10,043 nucleotides of DNA from Anaerolineales bacterium UBA6663. GTDB lineage: Bacteria; Chloroflexota; Anaerolineae; Anaerolineales; UBA6663. The stretch lies in NCBI GenBank assembly GCA_002455335.1, contig DKKP01000386.1:1-10043 (forward strand), given 5' to 3'. The notes below the pieces were generated by a model. The model saw only the letters and a program-made list of their open reading frames with translations. It was not told the DNA's origin and ran no database searches. Shown here one piece after another: positions 6,790 to 10,043 of this stretch. Position numbers and translations under genes: made by a program. Position 1 is the first letter of the stretch. Each line of letters starts with the position of its first letter.

Positions 6790-7323
6790 CTACCACAACT
6801 CGCCCTCGCGCCACTCGGCGGTCAGCGTCGCGTTCAGGTCCAGGTCGGGCGTCTTCGTCAGGCGCAGGATCATGACCTCCTCGCCCTCCGGTGTGGGGTC
6901 GACGCCCTCGGCCGTCCGGATCCCCAGCCGCCCACGCCACAACGCCCAGCCGAGGCGCGCGTAGAACCCGGCTTCAGACGGAGAGAGCGCTGCGAGCTCG
7001 TAGCCCCGCACGTGGCTTACGGCCTCGCGCAGGAGCTGCGACGCATAGCCTCTCCCTTGATAATCGGGCGCCGTCGCGACGGCTTCGATGTAGGCCGTCT
7101 CAAGACGCGGCAGGCCATCCGGCTGCAACCATCGTGTCACCCAGGCCAGGTGGCTGACGAGTCTTCCAGCGACGCGCCCCAAGAGATGCGTCGTTCCCGG
7201 CATCGCCCGGAAGAAGTCGGAGAAGTCTTCCTCATAGGCTTCCGTACAGAGTTGAATGATCTCGTCTCGCTCGGCCTGCGACAGGTTTTCCACTTTAACC
7301 ACAGCGATCGTCAATGCATCCAT
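6790..7323 (-). CDS. GNAT acetyltransferase resembling aminoglycoside 2'-N-acetyltransferase AAC(2')
   Basis: Acetyl-CoA-dependent N-acetyltransferase, 177 residues. The GNAT acetyl-CoA loop is YQGRGYASQLL (Gln89-Leu98), preceded by the beta-4 strand YIEAVATAPD. Its architecture follows the AAC(2')-I family of mycobacteria and Providencia along the whole length. The N-terminal helix EIIQLCTEAYEEDFSD parallels the AAC(2') segment with xxFxxDFxE. ELAALSPSEAGFYARLGWALWRG parallels the QLGALSSS...LYASRGWLPWHG block. The tail DLNATLTAEWREGELW parallels the LDTSAELMCDWRAGDVW end. This full-length correspondence supports the subfamily, but it is a memory comparison and aminoglycoside activity is inferred. 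The ATG at 7323 is preferred; an in-frame GTG sits at 7332. It is the third gene of the minus-strand run, 73 bases after the DinB-like gene. Confidence 0.85.
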   Translation of the reverse strand: MDALTIAVVKVENLSQAERDEIIQLCTEAYEEDFSDFFRAMPGTTHLLGRVAGRLVSHLAWVTRWLQPDGLPRLETAYIEAVATAPDYQGRGYASQLLREAVSHVRGYELAALSPSEAGFYARLGWALWRGRLGIRTAEGVDPTPEGEEVMILRLTKTPDLDLNATLTAEWREGELW

Positions 7324-7390
7324 AGCGCTCACTTGGTGTGCCCGGGACTCTCACTCTGTCGCGAAAGCACTCTTCACATTGCCCAGCGTC

Positions 7391-7407
7391 ACACGGTTAC
7401 ACCGTGT
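7391..7407 (-). terminator. Small hairpin at the stop of the DinB-like gene
   Basis: Perfect 6-base inverted repeat ACACGG/CCGTGT with a 5-base loop that contains the TAA of the DinB-like gene (7399-7397). There is no T run after it on the minus strand, so it is at most a weak terminator or RNA-end stabiliser inside the five-gene run. Confidence 0.25.
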
Positions 7408-7825
7408 AGCGCTGGCTCCAACTGCTCGGGAACGACAGTCGGTTGCCGTACACGTACCGGATCAACTGGCCATGATGCTGGATCTCGTGCTCGAGCAGAT
7501 CGAACCCGAGCTCGAGCTGGCGGTCTGAGAGTGTCGCGAAGTCGATCGCGGCCAGGCGCTCGGCCGAGGCGCGCAGCGCGGCCAGCACGGCCCCCTTTTC
7601 GTCGGGTGTCTTCAGGCTGCACGCGAACCCCTGCCATTCGCCCGACTCGATGGCGGCGCAGTAGCTCTCACGTGCGCCCACGATACACCAGAGCTGACCC
7701 GAGATCCGGTTCGAGGGCAGGTTCGGCAGGTCAGCGCTCAGACTGACCTCGTCCAGATGCCCGACCAGATCGGCCGTGAGGGCAAAGGCCCGTTGAAGCC
7801 TGGCCTTCAAGAGTTGACTCGTCAT
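7397..7825 (-). CDS. DinB-like four-helix-bundle protein
   Basis: Small DinB/YfiT-like protein, 142 residues, the usual size of this superfamily of four-helix bundles that often bind a metal or a thiol cofactor such as bacillithiol or mycothiol. The diagnostic C-terminal block is DLLEHEIQHHGQLIRYVYG (109-127), which supplies His113 and His117 of the usual three-His metal site. The first helix carries LVGHLDE (His23), and the second the subfamily pattern QLWCIVGARESYCAAIESGE (45-64), in which the expected His of HxxxxRE is replaced by Cys or absent, so the metal site may be altered. The frame extends upstream to 8035 but that part is the antisense-free overlap with the MORN gene and has no family match. 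The start ATG at 7825 overlaps the MORN stop as ATGA. Function is unknown beyond the fold. Confidence 0.82.
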   Translation of the reverse strand: MTSQLLKARLQRAFALTADLVGHLDEVSLSADLPNLPSNRISGQLWCIVGARESYCAAIESGEWQGFACSLKTPDEKGAVLAALRASAERLAAIDFATLSDRQLELGFDLLEHEIQHHGQLIRYVYGNRLSFPSSWSQRYTV

Positions 7826-8160
7826 CGGGCCGGCTTCCTGGGCCGCTTCGGCGCGGGCGGCCTCTCGTCGGGGCAGGCAACGCCAACGCTGCCGCTGGAC
7901 ACGGTCGTTGTCTTCTTCGTGGTGACCTTGTACACGTTGCCCTGCTCGTCGTAGGTCGTCCACGAACCGACCGGTTCGCCCCTGGCGAAGTAGCCCGACC
8001 GTTTCAGCGTGCCATCCGGCCGATACCACTCCCAATACCCTTCGGTCTGGCCGTCGACGATCTTGCCCTTTGACCAGCGGGTCTGGCCGTTGGCGTGGTA
8101 CTTGATCGTGTAGCCGTCGATGATCTCGGTTCGCTTCACCGGCACCGGTTTCTTGGCCAT
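7822..8160 (-). CDS. MORN-repeat (YwqK-like) small protein with basic Pro-rich tail
   Basis: Protein of 112 residues built from two or three MORN-type beta-hairpin repeats: IKYHANGQTRWSKGKIVDGQ (19-38), GYWEWYRPDGTLKRSGYFAR (41-60) and GEPVGSWTTYDEQGNVYKV (61-79). These have the typical Y-x-x-x-G / G-x-W-x-x-Y spacing of proteins often labelled YwqK-family antitoxin-like. The last 30 residues (TTTVSSGSVGVACPDERPP, then basic/proline residues) are low complexity. The ATG at 8160 is preferred because AAGAGG lies 9 bases upstream and because the in-frame ATG at 8229 would lie before the predicted -10 box. The stop overlaps the DinB-like start by four bases, so the two are translated together. 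The YwqK name does not prove an antitoxin role; no toxin gene is adjacent. Confidence 0.78.
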   Translation of the reverse strand: MAKKPVPVKRTEIIDGYTIKYHANGQTRWSKGKIVDGQTEGYWEWYRPDGTLKRSGYFARGEPVGSWTTYDEQGNVYKVTTKKTTTVSSGSVGVACPDERPPAPKRPRKPAR

Positions 8161-8219
8161 GATGATGGACCTCTTGTCGTCTGGGCGTGATGGGCTACGG
8201 ACGGGTTCGACGTCGATCG

Positions 8220-8228
8220 ATTCTATCA
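8220..8228 (-). promoter_or_regulatory. Predicted extended -10 promoter element for the minus-strand operon
   Basis: On the minus strand TGATAGAAT (8228-8220) fits an extended -10 (TGn then TATAAT-like). A poor -35 (TTTAGC) lies about 16 bases further upstream. Transcription would begin near 8213, giving the MORN gene a leader of about 50 bases. Confidence 0.4.
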
Positions 8229-8266
8229 TTCGGGTCTGGTTGCTAAAGTGCGGCGAAGAGATGTTC

Positions 8267-8272
8267 TACAAT
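8267..8272 (+). promoter_or_regulatory. Predicted -10 box for the methyltransferase operon
   Basis: TACAAT (8267-8272) matches a sigma-70 -10 at five of six positions. TTGCTA (8240-8245) resembles a -35 but with 21 bases between, longer than optimal; TAAAGT (8244-8249) has the 17-base spacing but a poor sequence. A start near 8279 leaves a leader of about 21 bases with a GGGGGG ribosome site before the ATG at 8301, and excludes the GTG at 8277 as start. Confidence 0.4.
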
Positions 8273-8300
8273 ACAGGTGCGAGCGAATGGGGGGCGCCAC

Positions 8301-9002
8301 ATGATGACCAAACCAGAGTCGATCGAGAACCGCTGGGATATCCTGTATCGGGATTACCCGGAGGTCTACGAGGCCTTTTCGAGCACGCCGTATCAGCCGA
8401 CGATCTACGAGCAACTGCCCGCCATCGTCGACCTGCGCGGCAAGGTGATCGCCGATATCGGGGCCGGGACGGGCGAGTCGAGCCGGTCGCTGGCCCAATA
8501 CGCCAAGCGGGTCGTCGGCGTTGAGCGCGAGATGGCCATGATTCAGCAGGCGACGTCGTCTCCGGAGCGCGGCCCGGGAAAGCCGGCCGGCTACCTGGCG
8601 GGAGATGCGCTGGCGTTGCCCCTGGCCGACGGTTCGGTCGATATCGTCACGGGCCTCACGCTGGCGCTCTATCCGCCTGACCGCTATCGGACCTTTATCC
8701 GCGAGGGCATGCGCGTCGCGCGCGGGCTTGTGGTGTATGTGGGCATACCGCCCGGCTGGTACGGCGGAGAGCTCTTCGACGTGATCGAGGGTTTCGAGCG
8801 AGTCGATGACGTGGTGGATCGGATCTTCATCGATGAGTTCGGGTTCTCGCACCAGGATATCGAGTCGGTCCAGGAGTACGGGACGGTCGATCACATCGTC
8901 AGCACGTACGGGTTCATCTTCGGACGGCGCGTGATCGAGCACCTCAAGAAGGAAGGCAAGACCTCCATTCGGTGGCGGTTTCGCGTGTATTGGAAAGCGT
9001 AG
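8301..9002 (+). CDS. Class I SAM-dependent methyltransferase
   Basis: S-adenosylmethionine-dependent methyltransferase of the Methyltransf_11/25 type, 233 residues, probably cytoplasmic and acting on an unknown small molecule. Motif I is VIADIGAGTGESS (49-61), the SAM-binding glycine loop. The acidic end of strand 2 is VVGVERE (Glu76 binding the ribose), GDALALPLADGSVD (101-114) is the adenine-contacting segment, and DIVTGLTLALYPPDRY carries motif IV. The C-terminal half (GGELFDVIEGFERVDDVVDR and the later YGTVDHIVSTYGFIFG) looks like a substrate lid and ends RVYWKA. The ATG at 8301 follows a run of six G with correct spacing; an in-frame GTG at 8277 is less likely. The nucleotidyltransferase starts 15 bases after its stop. 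The motifs do not indicate rRNA methylation in particular. Confidence 0.9.
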   Translation: MMTKPESIENRWDILYRDYPEVYEAFSSTPYQPTIYEQLPAIVDLRGKVIADIGAGTGESSRSLAQYAKRVVGVEREMAMIQQATSSPERGPGKPAGYLAGDALALPLADGSVDIVTGLTLALYPPDRYRTFIREGMRVARGLVVYVGIPPGWYGGELFDVIEGFERVDDVVDRIFIDEFGFSHQDIESVQEYGTVDHIVSTYGFIFGRRVIEHLKKEGKTSIRWRFRVYWKA

Positions 9003-9017
9003 CGGGCGGGGCATCCG

Positions 9018-9851
9018 ATGGGTAACTTTCATGTTGAACGGCGCCTCGAACGGGCGCGTGAGCTGGCCGGGCCGATCGCACGGCTTGCCGGCGTCCAGGC
9101 GATCGTGGTCGCCGGCTCGGTGGGCCGCGGTTATGCCGACGCCTACTCGGATATCGAGATCCCGATCTTCTGGGACGCGCTGCCCACTGCTGCGGTTCGC
9201 CACGATCTTGTCGCCCAGATCGGGGGGCGCTTCCTCTACGGCTATGACGGCCCGGCGCAGGAAGACCAGCTCATGATCGATGGGCTGCAGGTGGACCTGT
9301 GGCATGTGACCGTGGCCGAGGAGGAGGCAACCCTGGATCGGGTCGTCGGGCAGTTGAGCACTGCTGCTGGCGACCTGCATGCGCTAGATACCTTGTGCTC
9401 GTGTGTGCCTTTGCACGGCCAGGCGCTCATCGATGGGTGGAAGCGTCGCGCCGCGGTGGTCCCGCAGGAGCTGTGGGTGCGTGTGGTTCAGGAGCACTTG
9501 AACCAATGCGGCCTGAACGATCTGGCCCTACTGGCGCTCCGCGACAACCCGACGGCGTTCGCCGAGGGCCTGGCCCGGCTGCACGAATCCATCTTCAGGG
9601 TGCTCCAGGGCCTCAATCGACGGTACTTCACCACGCTCAAGTGGCTCTATCCGACCTTGGATCAATTGGCGATCGTGCCCGCCGGGGCCGACCGGCGTTT
9701 TCGCTCAGCCTATGGTGTGCCGTATGCCGAGTCGATCGAGGTTTCGCGGCTCATCCTGGATGACGTGATCCAGCTTGTGGAAGAGCACCTGCCCGAAGTC
9801 GACACCCGTCGCGTCAAGAGCCGGATGGCGTATGTACGTGCGACCTTCTGA
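9018..9851 (+). CDS. Minimal nucleotidyltransferase (DUF4037/aminoglycoside adenylyltransferase-like)
   Basis: Pol-beta-type nucleotidyltransferase, 277 residues. The catalytic head is IVVAGSVGRGYADAYSDIEI (29-48): the GS motif (Gly33, Ser34) and the acidic pair Asp45-x-Glu47, where most relatives have DxD. The third carboxylate is Asp93 in LQVDLWHV. The C-terminal helical part contains HESIFRVLQGLNRRYFTTLK and WLYPTLDQL, a pattern seen in DUF4037-type and kanamycin-nucleotidyltransferase-like proteins. Such enzymes transfer a nucleotide to a small molecule or protein; resistance function is possible but not shown. It starts 15 bases after the methyltransferase with GGCGGGG before the ATG, so they probably share a transcript and may act on one substrate. 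No membrane or export signal is visible. Confidence 0.85.
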   Translation: MGNFHVERRLERARELAGPIARLAGVQAIVVAGSVGRGYADAYSDIEIPIFWDALPTAAVRHDLVAQIGGRFLYGYDGPAQEDQLMIDGLQVDLWHVTVAEEEATLDRVVGQLSTAAGDLHALDTLCSCVPLHGQALIDGWKRRAAVVPQELWVRVVQEHLNQCGLNDLALLALRDNPTAFAEGLARLHESIFRVLQGLNRRYFTTLKWLYPTLDQLAIVPAGADRRFRSAYGVPYAESIEVSRLILDDVIQLVEEHLPEVDTRRVKSRMAYVRATF

Positions 9852-10043
9852 CGCCCCCTTTGCCGTAACGCCCGGATTGGCAGACCTCATTCGGGGCGAA
9901 ACCCGCGTCTGAAGCCGAACTCAAGGCAAACGCCATTTGCCATCCGGCCCAGGCAGGCAAATGGGATTCGGCCGCGTCCGCCGCGCTGTGGTTAGGCCAA
10001 TGTGGCGTGACCCAAGACCGGCGGCGCGTCTCTTCGTCAGAGG
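9852..10043. other. Right-end non-coding stretch with alternative hairpins
   Basis: No gene is supported in these 192 bases. An ATG at 9961 opens a plus frame that runs off the edge, but the 27 visible codons are Arg/Pro-rich and match nothing. The notable content is the pair of overlapping inverted repeats listed separately. Confidence 0.55.
9925..9964. repeat. Two mutually exclusive inverted repeats sharing one arm
   Basis: GGCAAA (9925-9930) pairs with TTTGCC (9936-9941) across a 5-base loop. The longer arm CCATTTGCC (9933-9941) pairs perfectly with GGCAAATGG (9956-9964) across a 14-base loop. Both cannot form at once. There is no T run after either, so a simple intrinsic terminator is not supported; the position 74 bases after the nucleotidyltransferase stop would suit an RNA 3'-end structure or a protein-binding palindrome. 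Confidence 0.6.

Noticed and set aside
6310..7746. 478-codon plus-strand open frame across the LLM, acetyltransferase and DinB-like genes
   Set aside because: It crosses three well-supported minus-strand genes and their intergenic gaps, and its translation has no recognisable domain.
7826..8035. Upstream extension of the DinB-like frame
   Set aside because: It overlaps the MORN-repeat gene in another frame and has Arg/Gln-rich shadow composition; the DinB-like fold starts at MTSQLLKARL.
8226..9380. 384-codon minus-strand open frame antisense to the methyltransferase and nucleotidyltransferase
   Set aside because: The opposite strand has clear SAM-binding and nucleotidyltransferase motifs; this frame has shadow-type composition.
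1..10043. CRISPR array, tRNA, rRNA, transposase or integrase
   Set aside because: No regularly spaced direct repeats, no tRNA- or rRNA-like segment and no recombinase motifs were seen on reading both strands.

Overview
The window is high-GC bacterial DNA made of ordinary single-domain genes, with no rRNA, tRNA, CRISPR array or recognisable insertion sequence. The organism is probably a Chloroflexota or similar environmental, F420-using high-GC bacterium, perhaps from a metagenome. This rests on the Ala/Pro/Thr/Gly linker at the start of the solute-binding lipoprotein, a coenzyme-F420-type luciferase-like oxidoreductase and the mix of small accessory enzymes. It is inference and not proven by the sequence.

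Layout. (1) Positions 1-3339, + strand: a tightly packed peptide/nickel-type (Dpp/Opp) ABC importer operon, with a solute-binding protein cut by the left edge and two permeases, the second overlapping the first by ATGA. No ATPase gene follows. (2) Positions 3340-3883: about 540 bases of degenerate DNA with no intact gene. It holds what look like a broken minus-strand piece of a large AAA-type ATPase/regulator and, directly abutting it, the plus-strand C-terminal remnant of an ArsR-type repressor. (3) Positions 3908-4963, + strand: a class-C beta-lactamase-like serine hydrolase, followed by a weak hairpin and another short orphan C-terminal reading frame (5018-5125).

(4) Positions 5173-8160, - strand: five colinear genes. 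In transcription order these are a MORN-repeat (YwqK-like) small protein, a DinB-like protein overlapping it by ATGA, a GNAT acetyltransferase that strongly resembles aminoglycoside 2'-N-acetyltransferases, an F420-dependent LLM oxidoreductase, and a YiiX-like permuted papain-fold hydrolase. (5) Positions 8161-8300: a compact divergent promoter region. (6) Positions 8301-9851, + strand: a class I SAM-dependent methyltransferase and a minimal nucleotidyltransferase, apparently one operon. (7) Positions 9852-10043: non-coding as far as can be seen, with two mutually exclusive hairpins sharing the arm TTTGCC.

The genes from 3908 on look like an accessory neighbourhood of small-molecule-modifying enzymes (acetyl-, methyl- and nucleotidyl-transfer, ester/lactam hydrolysis, F420 redox) and not one pathway. 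I see no convincing new multi-gene system. The best leads are the AAC(2')-like acetyltransferase, the gene-graveyard interval at 3.3-3.9 kb, the MORN/DinB coupled pair and the alternative hairpins at the right end.
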